Shown here piece by piece: positions 19,445 through 27,257 of a stretch of DNA of 44,609 nucleotides; positions within the stretch are counted from its first letter, which is position 1; the number at the start of each line of letters is the position of its first letter. Origin of the DNA: an uncultured Desulfomicrobiaceae bacterium. Lineage in GTDB: Bacteria; Desulfobacterota; Desulfovibrionia; Desulfovibrionales; Desulfomicrobiaceae. The position numbers and the translations under genes were made by a program. The notes beneath the pieces were generated by a model. The model was given only the letters and a program-made list of their open reading frames with translations. It did no database searches and was not told the DNA's origin. The stretch is from assembly GCA_937989665.1 (NCBI GenBank), contig CALKRN010000012.1:1-44609 (forward strand). Reading direction: 5' to 3'.

Positions 19445-21309
19445 GCCTGCCGCATCCGTCGCATGGCGAGCAAGGACGCCAGACACGCCAGCGTGGCGCC
19501 GATCCAAATCCAGTTGACCAGTGGTTGGAGGCTGAACTTGAAACTCGCTGTCTCCGTCTCGTCGAAACCAAGAAGGCTAGCGTACACCTCTCTCCCCAAG
19601 GAGGGAATGACCGAGACCTCCGCAAAGCTCTGACGGAAATTGGGGTAAAGGCGTTTTTCTGGGGTCACCACCCCAAGTTCTTGGCCATCCTTCCACACCC
19701 GTACCAGGGCGGTATGCCGCTCGATGGGCCCCGCATGATCATGGACCAACGCCTCATAGACAAAACGATACGCCCCGAGCTGCGTCTCTCCCCCGCGGGC
19801 GAGTTCCACTTCCACCTCGCTTTTGTACGCGGCAGAAAAGGCCACCCCCACTGCCATGAGCCCCATGCCAAGGTGCACGCCATAAGCTCCAAGCAGCGCT
19901 GACGAGCGCAGCCAATGGGGACGACGAAGAAAAAGGAGCAGCACACAGACCACGGTCATGATGCCGCCCACTGCCCCGAGCAAGGCAAGGGGGTCCCGAT
20001 AGCCAGCGGTGTACATCCCCACCGCAGCAGATATCCCCACCGCTCCCACACTCCCTAGACCGAGACGATCCGCCACCCCCACCCGGTGGGCCATCCACGG
20101 ACACACGGCCATGAGGACCATCAAAAGGGCGCCCAGCGGCAGGCAAGCCCGGTTATAGAAATCAGCGTTTAAACCCTGGGTCGTCGCACTCCAAAGGCCA
20201 CTTAGAAGCGGCCAGTTGACGCCAAGGAACACAATCACCGCCAGCCCGACCAAAAGCCACACCGCCACAAAAAGCATCCCCGTGCGGTTCCAGATGGTGT
20301 CATCCGTGGCTGTCCCTGGGGGGGTGTACCAAGTCAGATAGATGGTCCATGCAAGGCCAAAGAACAAAAAGAAGAGCAGCGGCATCCCCATGCGGCTGCC
20401 GCCAAAGGCATGGAGCGACTCAATCATACCACTGCGCACCACAAAGGTAGCAAAGAAGCACAACAACAGGGCCAACCAGGCAAGAAAGATATTGGTGCGC
20501 GTCATGGCCCCGCTGCGACCTGCCACGGCGGTATGAAGAAAGGCCGTCCCCACAAACCAGGGGATAAGAGAGGCGTTTTCTACCGGGTCCCAAGCCCAAT
20601 AGCCCCCCCAGCCAAGCTCCATGTAGGCCCACCAGGCCCCCAGGACGATCCCGGCCGACAAAAAACACCAGGCCAAGAGGTTCCAATGCCGCATCGCCGC
20701 AAGCCACGACCGATCCCCAGCAAGGACGCCAGCCACGGCCAGGCATGCTGGCACCGTGTAGGCTGCGTACCCGAGAAAAAGAAGCGGAGGATGAAACACC
20801 ATCCCTGGATTTTGAAGGAGCGGATTGAGACCATTGCCCTGCCGAGGGGCTGGGTCCAAGCGCAAGAAGGGATTACTTGGGCCCGTGAGGGCATAGAGGA
20901 AAAACAGTTCGACCAAAAAATAGAAGACCCAAAACAAGGTCTTTCCCGTTGGGCTCAGGCCCTGGTAGCCTGCCGAATACACGACCCCCACCCCCATGAG
21001 GGCCACAGCAAGGTACCAAAATAAAAAAGAGCCGTCCTGGCCTGCCCAAAAAGCCGAGAGGGCATAAAACAGGGGAAGAAAGGTGTCCGTATAATCTCGG
21101 ACATAGGCAAAAGAAAAATCCCGCACCGCCAACGCATAGAGAAGTACAAGGGAGACGAGCACAGCAATGGCAGCAAAACCCATCTGGGCGCGCTCCAGGA
21201 CAGCCACAGCCACGCTCTCCCCACGAGCAAGGCGCAATGCCGTGGTCATCGTCAGGTAGATACCTCCTACCAATGAGGCAAAAAGAAGGACAAAACAAAT
21301 GGTGTGCAT
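19441..21309 (-). CDS. ccmF: CcmF, cytochrome c haem lyase component
   Basis: A 622-residue polytopic membrane protein with the WWD haem-binding region GWGGYWAWDPVENASLIPW, the flanking SGIVLGAWWAYMELG stretch and conserved periplasmic loops (QNPGMVFHPPLLFLGYAAYTVP). CcmF takes haem from holo-CcmE and joins it to CXXCH of apocytochrome. It is slightly shorter than E. coli CcmF. The start codon is followed by MHTICFVLLFASLVGG, a plausible first helix. The 194-bp gap before it, on the ccmE side, contains a two-copy 36-bp repeat. Confidence 0.97.
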   Translation of the reverse strand: MHTICFVLLFASLVGGIYLTMTTALRLARGESVAVAVLERAQMGFAAIAVLVSLVLLYALAVRDFSFAYVRDYTDTFLPLFYALSAFWAGQDGSFLFWYLAVALMGVGVVYSAGYQGLSPTGKTLFWVFYFLVELFFLYALTGPSNPFLRLDPAPRQGNGLNPLLQNPGMVFHPPLLFLGYAAYTVPACLAVAGVLAGDRSWLAAMRHWNLLAWCFLSAGIVLGAWWAYMELGWGGYWAWDPVENASLIPWFVGTAFLHTAVAGRSGAMTRTNIFLAWLALLLCFFATFVVRSGMIESLHAFGGSRMGMPLLFFLFFGLAWTIYLTWYTPPGTATDDTIWNRTGMLFVAVWLLVGLAVIVFLGVNWPLLSGLWSATTQGLNADFYNRACLPLGALLMVLMAVCPWMAHRVGVADRLGLGSVGAVGISAAVGMYTAGYRDPLALLGAVGGIMTVVCVLLLFLRRPHWLRSSALLGAYGVHLGMGLMAVGVAFSAAYKSEVEVELARGGETQLGAYRFVYEALVHDHAGPIERHTALVRVWKDGQELGVVTPEKRLYPNFRQSFAEVSVIPSLGREVYASLLGFDETETASFKFSLQPLVNWIWIGATLACLASLLAMRRMRQA

Positions 21310-21336
21310 GGTCGTTCCTTATGAAAGTGAAGCGCC

Positions 21337-21459
21337 GGACAACAATTGATGTTCCGCAGTACCATCGAGCCCGCGTGGCATCATGCCTTTCTTTGCGTTG
21401 TTGCCACATGGACCAAACCACATGGACAACAATTGATGCTCCGCAGTACCATCGACCCC
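21337..21459. repeat. Two-copy 36-bp direct repeat between ccmE and ccmF, period 87 bp
   Basis: The copies at 21337-21372 and 21424-21459 match at 34 of 36 positions. Read on the minus strand each holds CGATGGTACTGCGG followed by a unit ending CAATTGTTGTCC. The 51-bp spacer is unique except for a partly repeated CCACATGGACC. The first half resembles the conserved 3' part of 5S rRNA, but the rest does not. This fills most of the 194-bp gap between ccmE and ccmF; no gene is supported there. Confidence 0.75.
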
Positions 21460-21503
21460 TGGAGGAATCAGGCCGTAGACGTATAGACGAAAAGCGCTCC
21501 CCA

Positions 21504-21941
21504 TCACGACCCAACGTAACCTGGTGGCCGCATCCGGCCTTGGTCGTCTTTTTGGTATTTCGACGGACATTTGGTCATGAGGACCGTCGCCTCCACCTCC
21601 CGCCCCAGCAGCGCTCCTTCGACAATAACTTCTACACCGGGCTTGAAGGTGTCGGGCACCGCGCCACGGTAGCGAACCTCCACCACTTGCGAGGAATCAT
21701 CTTTGTCTTGGAGATGAAAACGCACCCCCAGGCCATTGGCTGGGCGTTCCAAGCCTTCTTCCAGCACCAGACCAAAGATGCGGGCTTGGTGCTTTTGCCC
21801 CGCCGGCATGGCGAGGGCCTCACGCACATTGAGGAAGTACACGGCTTCTTGGGAGATCCCGCTAACGATCAAATACCCAACCCCCACGGCCACCAGGGCA
21901 AAGGCCGCGGCGTACATCCATGTCTGCTTTGCCTTGGGCAT
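21504..21941 (-). CDS. ccmE: CcmE, cysteine-type haem chaperone
   Basis: A 145-residue protein with one N-terminal membrane anchor (MYAAAFALVAVGVGYLIV) and a beta-barrel periplasmic domain of the CcmE/OB fold (FGLVLEEGLERP... VRFHLQDKDDSSQVVEVRYRG). The haem-attachment region reads TKCPSKYQKDD: Cys125 stands where E. coli has His130, giving CxxxY in place of HxxxY. This is the variant known from Desulfovibrio and archaea. It carries haem covalently between CcmC and CcmF. It follows the CNNM gene by eight bases and is separated from ccmF by the repeat-bearing gap. Confidence 0.95.
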   Translation of the reverse strand: MPKAKQTWMYAAAFALVAVGVGYLIVSGISQEAVYFLNVREALAMPAGQKHQARIFGLVLEEGLERPANGLGVRFHLQDKDDSSQVVEVRYRGAVPDTFKPGVEVIVEGALLGREVEATVLMTKCPSKYQKDDQGRMRPPGYVGS

Positions 21942-21949
21942 AGTCCTCC

Positions 21950-22987
21950 TTATTGAGGCGGCATGTACCGCTGGCGCCGACGTCGGGCGAGCTCCTGCAT
22001 ATCCGCCACCTGATCGGTTTCGTCGACAATCTCTTTGCCTAAGATTTCCTCGAGTACATCTTCCAAGCTGACCACACCCGCCAAACCGCCATACTCGTCC
22101 AGCACGGCAAAAAGGTGGATCCGGCTTTCAAGAAAGCGTACCAGCAATCGATCCAAACGCATCCTTTCAGGCACGAACTCCACCGGTCGGGTGAGCTCGA
22201 AAAGCCGCATTTGGTGCCGATCTTCGGCCAAGGCTTGGAGGACCTCACGGCGGTACACCAGGCCAACAATGTCCTCGGGATCATTGCCTGCATACACGGG
22301 TACCCGGCTGTGCGGCCACGGCGCGCCCTTACGCCAGGCTTCTTCCACGGTCAAATCCACAGGGAGGGAGAAAATCACCAGTCGTGGGGTCATGATGTCG
22401 GCCACGGTCTTGCGATCGAGAGCCAGGATATTGTGGAGCGACGACTCCTCCTGGGGCCGGATAACCCCCGTCTGCCGGGAGAGTCGGATCATGGCTAAGA
22501 GTTCTTCTTCAGTGGCCAGCGGGCCTTGGTTTCCAGTGCCTTTGATGCAGCGCACAAAGCCCTGTACGAGCAGCGTGACGGGGCGCATGATGTTGGAGAC
22601 TCCGATCATAAAGGGCGCCAAGGCCACGGCCACGGCCCGGCAATGGACCACCCCGACGGTCTTGGGGATAACCTCTGCACAGAGCAAAATCAGCACTGTA
22701 AAGGCGGCAGAAAACCACCACAACGACTCCTCACCCAACGTCCCTACAGCCAAAGAACCGGCTACCGCTGCTCCGGCGGTATTGGCCACGGTGTTGAGCG
22801 TCAAGATCGCCGCAATGGGCTGGTCAATGTGGGTGCGCAGACGGTGGAGCATTTCTCCGCTACGACGCCCTTGCGCTCGTAAGCCCTCGATATGGCTCCA
22901 CGGCACCGCGTAGAGGGCCGCCTCAGCCAACGAACACAGGGCGGAGATCCCCGCCACCACAAATACGGTGAGGGCCAACGTGATCAT
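21950..22987 (-). CDS. CNNM/CBS-domain membrane protein (CorC/HlyC-like, short form)
   Basis: A 345-residue protein. A DUF21/CNNM transmembrane domain (residues ~1-165, beginning ITLALTVFVVAGISALCSLAEAALY) is followed by a pair of CBS domains (~190-325; DIMTPRLVIFSLPVDLTVEEA, GLAGVVSLEDVLEEILG). The C-terminal CorC_HlyC domain of longer members is missing, so it ends about 80 residues early. These proteins are linked to Mg2+/Co2+ handling. It is the first gene of the ccm run; an AGGAGACGGAG sequence precedes the ATG. A weak promoter-like TAGAAA lies 70 bp upstream. Confidence 0.9.
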   Translation of the reverse strand: MITLALTVFVVAGISALCSLAEAALYAVPWSHIEGLRAQGRRSGEMLHRLRTHIDQPIAAILTLNTVANTAGAAVAGSLAVGTLGEESLWWFSAAFTVLILLCAEVIPKTVGVVHCRAVAVALAPFMIGVSNIMRPVTLLVQGFVRCIKGTGNQGPLATEEELLAMIRLSRQTGVIRPQEESSLHNILALDRKTVADIMTPRLVIFSLPVDLTVEEAWRKGAPWPHSRVPVYAGNDPEDIVGLVYRREVLQALAEDRHQMRLFELTRPVEFVPERMRLDRLLVRFLESRIHLFAVLDEYGGLAGVVSLEDVLEEILGKEIVDETDQVADMQELARRRRQRYMPPQ

Positions 22988-23066
22988 CGCTCCGTCTCCT
23001 CAAATAGGGCCATGGGACCCTTTTCTCTTTGCCCGCACCATCGTTTCTATCCCACTCTCAAATTGC

Positions 23067-23158
23067 CGGAAATGAGGCCATGTCGTTTCTCAACAGGCCA
23101 GCGCCCGCAAAGCCGACGCCGCCAGTCCACGCTGGTTGACGGAAATGGGGCTATCTTG
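23067..23158. repeat. Imperfect 19-bp repeat pair in the divergent gap
   Basis: CGGAAATGAGGCCATGTCG (23067-23085) and CGGAAATGGGGCTATCTTG (23140-23158) match at 14 of 19 positions at a period of 73 bp; a weaker third copy of AAATAGGGCCATG lies near 23003. The gap 22988-23221 lies between the CNNM gene and the plus-strand membrane protein and contains no gene that I can support. A TTGACG occurs at 23136, but no convincing -10 follows. Confidence 0.4.
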
Positions 23159-23221
23159 CTCCCCTCGCTTCTTTGCGGCATGAGTCCTCCCCACCACAAT
23201 CGTTCGCTAAGGATAGTTCCC

Positions 23222-24136
23222 ATGACATTGACGCTCACCGGCTGGAATTTGCTTCTCTTCCCGGTCGCCCTCCAAGGCCTGGCCCTCTTCTGGGGGGCGC
23301 CCATTGTCGCCTTGGCCTGCGAACTGGGGGCCATCGTTTCCGGTCGGCCCCTGCTCCTTCGCTTGGCCCAGCAACTCTCCGGGATCGCCTGCGTGATCCA
23401 TCCAGCCCTATGGATCGCAACAGGGGCCATCTTGTGGGTGGCCGCATCCCCAAATCCCTCCCCCGAAGACGCCCTCCCCTGGACCACCCTCATCGTGGCC
23501 GCCGCCGGCTCCTGCCTGACCCTTGCCTGGGGACTCACCTGGTCGGTGGCCCGCAGCCGCCGCGGCCTACATCTCGCCTTGGGCATCGGGGCAAACCTTT
23601 GCCTTAAATACGGCTACTGGGGCGCCGCATTGCTGGTGGCCGCCGCCGAACCGGAGACCATCCCCTGGGCCCTGGCCAGCCTCTGGCCGCTCACCGCGCT
23701 CTTTCTCACCGCAACGTGTGGCCCGCTCTATCTTATCCTGCGCCGCTCGGTGGACGACTGGGGCCGAGACTACTACCGCTATGCTGCCCGCACCCTGGGC
23801 CGATGGGTCCTTGGCACGTTCCTGCTCCCAGTCTTCGCATTGGGATGGATTTGGTCCTCCTACCACCGCGTGGCCAATCTCTTCCTTCCCCAGCTCACCC
23901 TGCCCAGCCTTCTCGCCGCCGGCCTCCTGCTTTTCGCCGCCATCCTCGGCGGCATACTTGCCCGTGCGGAACACCCCATGCGCCACAAAGTCCTCATGGT
24001 CGGCCTGGCACTCACCGGCATCCTCGCAGGCATGGGGCTTTTTTGGGCTCTGGCCGAAGGCCTTACCCACTACGTCCCTGGATGGACCATCACTACTCCG
24101 GTGCCATATCTCCTCGAACGTCTTGGGATCCTCTAA
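23222..24136 (+). CDS. Polytopic membrane protein of unknown function
   Basis: A 304-residue, very hydrophobic protein with about eight or nine membrane segments from the first residues (MTLTLTGWNLLLFPVALQGLALFWGAP) to the end (VLMVGLALTGILAGMGLFWALAEG). A cytoplasmic-looking loop SVDDWGRDYYRYAARTLGR lies near residue 180. I recognise no family. The ATG at 23222 is preceded by AAGGATAG. The stop overlaps the stop of the minus-strand secreted protein by four bases, so the two genes converge. A longer version from upstream codons would be hydrophilic and is unlikely. Confidence 0.75.
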   Translation: MTLTLTGWNLLLFPVALQGLALFWGAPIVALACELGAIVSGRPLLLRLAQQLSGIACVIHPALWIATGAILWVAASPNPSPEDALPWTTLIVAAAGSCLTLAWGLTWSVARSRRGLHLALGIGANLCLKYGYWGAALLVAAAEPETIPWALASLWPLTALFLTATCGPLYLILRRSVDDWGRDYYRYAARTLGRWVLGTFLLPVFALGWIWSSYHRVANLFLPQLTLPSLLAAGLLLFAAILGGILARAEHPMRHKVLMVGLALTGILAGMGLFWALAEGLTHYVPGWTITTPVPYLLERLGIL

Positions 24137-25251
24137 GGGTAGACTGAGGCCAAAGGCTCGAGGCAAGATGTAAGGCTTGAGGTCCGACCCAAGCGGCATT
24201 TCCATATTTCTAAAAACGCCAAGCGCTCCCATTCGTCGCGCGGAACGTTCTGCAAATACTGCCTATCACGGACAAGTTCGCTCAATTGCCGATCCGATAC
24301 CTGAGGAAGCATCGCGGTGAGCGCCCCTTGGGCGAGGGCAGCCAAACGATCCTGGGGAAGCCCCCGCACCTTGGCCGCCAAACCGATGGTCTCGGCCAGG
24401 GAGGGCAAGGATGGGGACTCCAGGATGCTCCGAAAATCTGTACCGAAGCGCCGCATCCCCTCCAGGATATGACTAGGCCGCACCATATTGATGCCCGACC
24501 ACCCCGCTCGCAACCATTTGAACGATACCACGCGGGTCTTCTCTTGTTCGGGGATAAAGAAGGCCAAGGAGCAGCCTTCGTACATGTAGGATTTCACCCA
24601 ACCCAAAGCCCCGCCTAGCCCCACCGTTTCCGAAAAAAGATAGTTCCACTGCCGGTCATCCCCCACCACCAACCCCCGCCGGCCCACCGACGACGGTTGT
24701 ACTTGGCAAGCCACAGAGGCCAAAACCATGGTCCCCTCCACTGGCACCAAGGCTATGACCCGCTCCTGGAGGTACTCGTAGTATCCACCAGTATCGAGAT
24801 TGGGGACAATGACCTCCCGCTCAACCCCATGGACGGTGCGCGGCTGCGAAAGATTTGCCACCAGCTGGCGCATGGCCGCCTTGACGGCCTCACTCGTCCA
24901 CTCCTGCAGGCGGATGGACGACGGCATGGTGGCGTAGGAGGGAATGTCTGGATGGTAGGCATACGGGACAACACGGGCAAACGGGACGGCCACCGTAAAC
25001 ACGGATAGCGCTCCAGAAAGACCTTTACGCCGCGGCAAAGCGAATTCTCCACCCACCGGCAGATCGCGAGCCATCTGCACAAGGGTAGTAACAGCCGCGG
25101 CATCAAGGTCCGCTCCGCTGCCCGGCCCTGCCAACAACCGCTCAATGGCCGCGCCTAACTCTGGGGTCAGGGAGAGTTCCTGAGGAGCGGCCCAAACGGG
25201 AGCCGCCATTGCAACAACCATGACTACTACCACGATCCATCCAGCTCGCAT
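24133..25251 (-). CDS. Secreted or periplasmic protein of unknown function
   Basis: A 372-residue protein with a clear Sec signal peptide (RAGWIVVVVMVVAMAAPVWAA, cleavage after about residue 22). The mature part is soluble, mixed alpha/beta, with no transmembrane segment; it contains VVGDDRQWNYLFSETVGLGGALGW and ends in an Arg/Cys-rich tail (WKCRLGRTSSLTSCLEPLASVYP). I do not recognise a domain. ATG 25251 was chosen because GGAGGAGG lies eight bases upstream and the signal peptide starts there. It is transcribed divergently from the Mla operon. A short tandem CATTGATGG repeat lies just upstream, around 25270-25290. Confidence 0.8.
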   Translation of the reverse strand: MRAGWIVVVVMVVAMAAPVWAAPQELSLTPELGAAIERLLAGPGSGADLDAAAVTTLVQMARDLPVGGEFALPRRKGLSGALSVFTVAVPFARVVPYAYHPDIPSYATMPSSIRLQEWTSEAVKAAMRQLVANLSQPRTVHGVEREVIVPNLDTGGYYEYLQERVIALVPVEGTMVLASVACQVQPSSVGRRGLVVGDDRQWNYLFSETVGLGGALGWVKSYMYEGCSLAFFIPEQEKTRVVSFKWLRAGWSGINMVRPSHILEGMRRFGTDFRSILESPSLPSLAETIGLAAKVRGLPQDRLAALAQGALTAMLPQVSDRQLSELVRDRQYLQNVPRDEWERLAFLEIWKCRLGRTSSLTSCLEPLASVYP

Positions 25252-25399
25252 GAACGAGACCTCCTCCATTGATGGGGCATTGATGGTGAGCACCACCAAC
25301 GCCCACAAACGATGCACCCCAGCTCCTTCCATAGGCTGCAAGGGAACTCAAGGGCCTCCGCGGTGGACGGGCAGGGACGGTTGGGATAGATCCCCTGCT

Positions 25400-26497
25400 A
25401 TGGATACTCCCTACCAGACCTCTGCCACGGAAGACACGATCCATTTCGTCCTCCCCGCCTATCTGCCCCCAGAAGAGCTCCCTGCCGCGCTCGCGGCCCT
25501 CGTGGCGCAACTGCGCCCTCCCATCCGTCATGTGCACATGGACCTCTCCACCCCGACCCCGCCTCCCGATACCGTTGTCGTTCTCGCCGAACACCTTTCC
25601 CGCACCGCCAAAGCGCAAGGGCTCCAGGTCGTTTGTTCTGAGCCCCTCGAGAGCGCGCTTTGTTCCCTCGCCGCCTCCCCCCAGGAAGGCGTGACGCTAT
25701 TACGCGAACATTTTTTTGCCCGTTTTGGCCGCAAGACAGTGGAAGTCCTGCGCACCAGCCTCGACCACGCCGCTTTTCTGGGCACTGTCACGATGAGCTT
25801 GCTTGCCGTCCTGCGTCGGCCGTGGCTGCTGCGCGGACGCGACACCGTGACGGCCATGGCCCGCGTCGGGGTCGATGCCGTGCCCATCGTCGGGCTCATC
25901 GGCTTTCTTCTCGGCCTCATCATGGCCTTTATGTCCGCCGTCCAACTGGCCCAATTTGGGGCCACCATTTATGTCGCTTCCCTCGTCGCCCTCGCCATGG
26001 TCCGGGAACTTGGCCCCATCATGACGGCCATTCTCGTAGCCGGACGCTCCGGTTCCGCCTTTGCCGCGGAGATCGGCACGATGCGTGTCTCGGAAGAAAT
26101 TGACGCCCTCATTACCATGGGCTTTGATCCCATCCGTTTTCTCGTGCTCCCCAAACTCGTCGCTGCCACTGTGGTGGTCCCGATCCTCACCCTCTACGCC
26201 AACGTCTTTGCCATTGCCGGTGGCCTGACTGTCGGCGTCTTGTTGCTCGACCTCACGCCCATGGCCTACATGCAACAGACGCTACGCACCCTGACGCTCT
26301 TTGACGTCCTCTGGGGTTTTTTCAAAAGCGGCCTCTTTGGCCTGCTCATTGTCCTTGTGGGCTGCCACCGCGGTTTCGCTGTCCGCGGCGGAGCCGAGAG
26401 TGTCGGCCACGCCACGACCTCGGCCGTGGTGACGAGTATCTTTCTCATCATCTTTGTCGATTCAGTCCTCGCCGTGATCCTCAGGTATTGGAGATAG
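25400..26497 (+). CDS. mlaE: MlaE-family ABC permease with N-terminal STAS-like domain
   Basis: A 365-residue protein. The first ~110 residues are soluble and look like a STAS/MlaB-type domain (IHFVLPAYLPPEELPAALAAL, then VHMDLSTPTPPPDTVVVLAE). The rest is the MlaE permease with GLIGFLLGLIMAFMSAVQLAQFGA and the diagnostic VRELGPIMTAILVAGRSGSA and EIGTMRVSEEIDALITMGF. The Mla ABC complex moves phospholipid between inner and outer membranes. In E. coli MlaB is a separate protein; here it is apparently fused. ATG 25400 lacks a strong Shine-Dalgarno; a GGGATAGATCCC inverted repeat is directly upstream (25383-25394). It is the first gene of a four-gene operon. Confidence 0.9.
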   Translation: MDTPYQTSATEDTIHFVLPAYLPPEELPAALAALVAQLRPPIRHVHMDLSTPTPPPDTVVVLAEHLSRTAKAQGLQVVCSEPLESALCSLAASPQEGVTLLREHFFARFGRKTVEVLRTSLDHAAFLGTVTMSLLAVLRRPWLLRGRDTVTAMARVGVDAVPIVGLIGFLLGLIMAFMSAVQLAQFGATIYVASLVALAMVRELGPIMTAILVAGRSGSAFAAEIGTMRVSEEIDALITMGFDPIRFLVLPKLVAATVVVPILTLYANVFAIAGGLTVGVLLLDLTPMAYMQQTLRTLTLFDVLWGFFKSGLFGLLIVLVGCHRGFAVRGGAESVGHATTSAVVTSIFLIIFVDSVLAVILRYWR

Positions 26498-26498
26498 C

Positions 26499-27257
26499 AT
26501 GTCCCCTCTCATTGCGGTCCACAACCTTACCATGGGTTTTGGCCAGCGCATCCTCTTGCGGGATGCCTCCTTCGAGGTCCACCGCGGCGAGATCGTCGCC
26601 ATCCTTGGCGGCAGTGGCTGCGGCAAATCCACCCTGATGAAAGTCCTCATCGGTCTGGTGCGGCCGCTGGCAGGCAAGATCACCATCGCCGGGACGCCTC
26701 TCTCTCCTGATGACGCCACAAGCTACGCCTCAATCCTCGCCCGAATGGGGGTCATGTTCCAGGGCGGCGCACTCTTTTCCTCCCTCACCCTTGCTGAGAA
26801 CATCATGCTTCCCCTCACCGACAAAGCCGACCTCCCCGAGGACCTCGCCTTTACCCTGGCTCGCCGCAAACTCGCCCATGTGGGCCTTGCAGGCTTCGAG
26901 CACTTTCTGCCCGAAGAAATTTCCGGGGGCATGCGGAAGCGCGCCGCCATTGCCCGAGCGCTCGCCCTTGACCCCGACATCCTCTTTCTCGACGAGCCCT
27001 CGGCAGGTCTGGACCCCATCACCTCCGCTGAACTGGATGACCTTATCCTGCGCATCAACCGGCAGCTGGGGACCACCATCGTCCTTGTAAGCCACGAGCT
27101 CGCCTCCATCCTCACGGTAGCGAGCCGGGCCATCGTCCTTCACAAAGAGAGCGCCTCCATCATTGCCGAGGGAAATCCGCGAGTCCTGCGCGAGCACCCC
27201 CCGCATCCCTTTGTGGCCCAATTCTTCCACCGCACAAGCCATGAGGAACACGCATGA
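26499..27257 (+). CDS. mlaF: MlaF-type ABC transporter ATP-binding protein
   Basis: A 252-residue ATPase: Walker A GGSGCGKSTLMK near residue 37, the MlaF/Ttg2A-type VMFQGGALFSSLTLAENI, signature ISGGMRKRAAIARAL and Walker B ILFLDEPSAGLDP. It powers lipid movement by the MlaE permease. It begins one base after the mlaE stop, with GGAGAT upstream, and overlaps mlaD by four bases. Confidence 0.95.
   Translation: MSPLIAVHNLTMGFGQRILLRDASFEVHRGEIVAILGGSGCGKSTLMKVLIGLVRPLAGKITIAGTPLSPDDATSYASILARMGVMFQGGALFSSLTLAENIMLPLTDKADLPEDLAFTLARRKLAHVGLAGFEHFLPEEISGGMRKRAAIARALALDPDILFLDEPSAGLDPITSAELDDLILRINRQLGTTIVLVSHELASILTVASRAIVLHKESASIIAEGNPRVLREHPPHPFVAQFFHRTSHEEHA

Noticed and set aside
21319..21570. 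An 83-codon minus-strand frame with a repeated VDGTAEHQLLS/LDGTAEHQLLS peptide
   Set aside because: It overlaps the ccmE end; the peptide repetition comes from the 87-bp DNA period, which is a multiple of three, and the frame has no homologue that I know.
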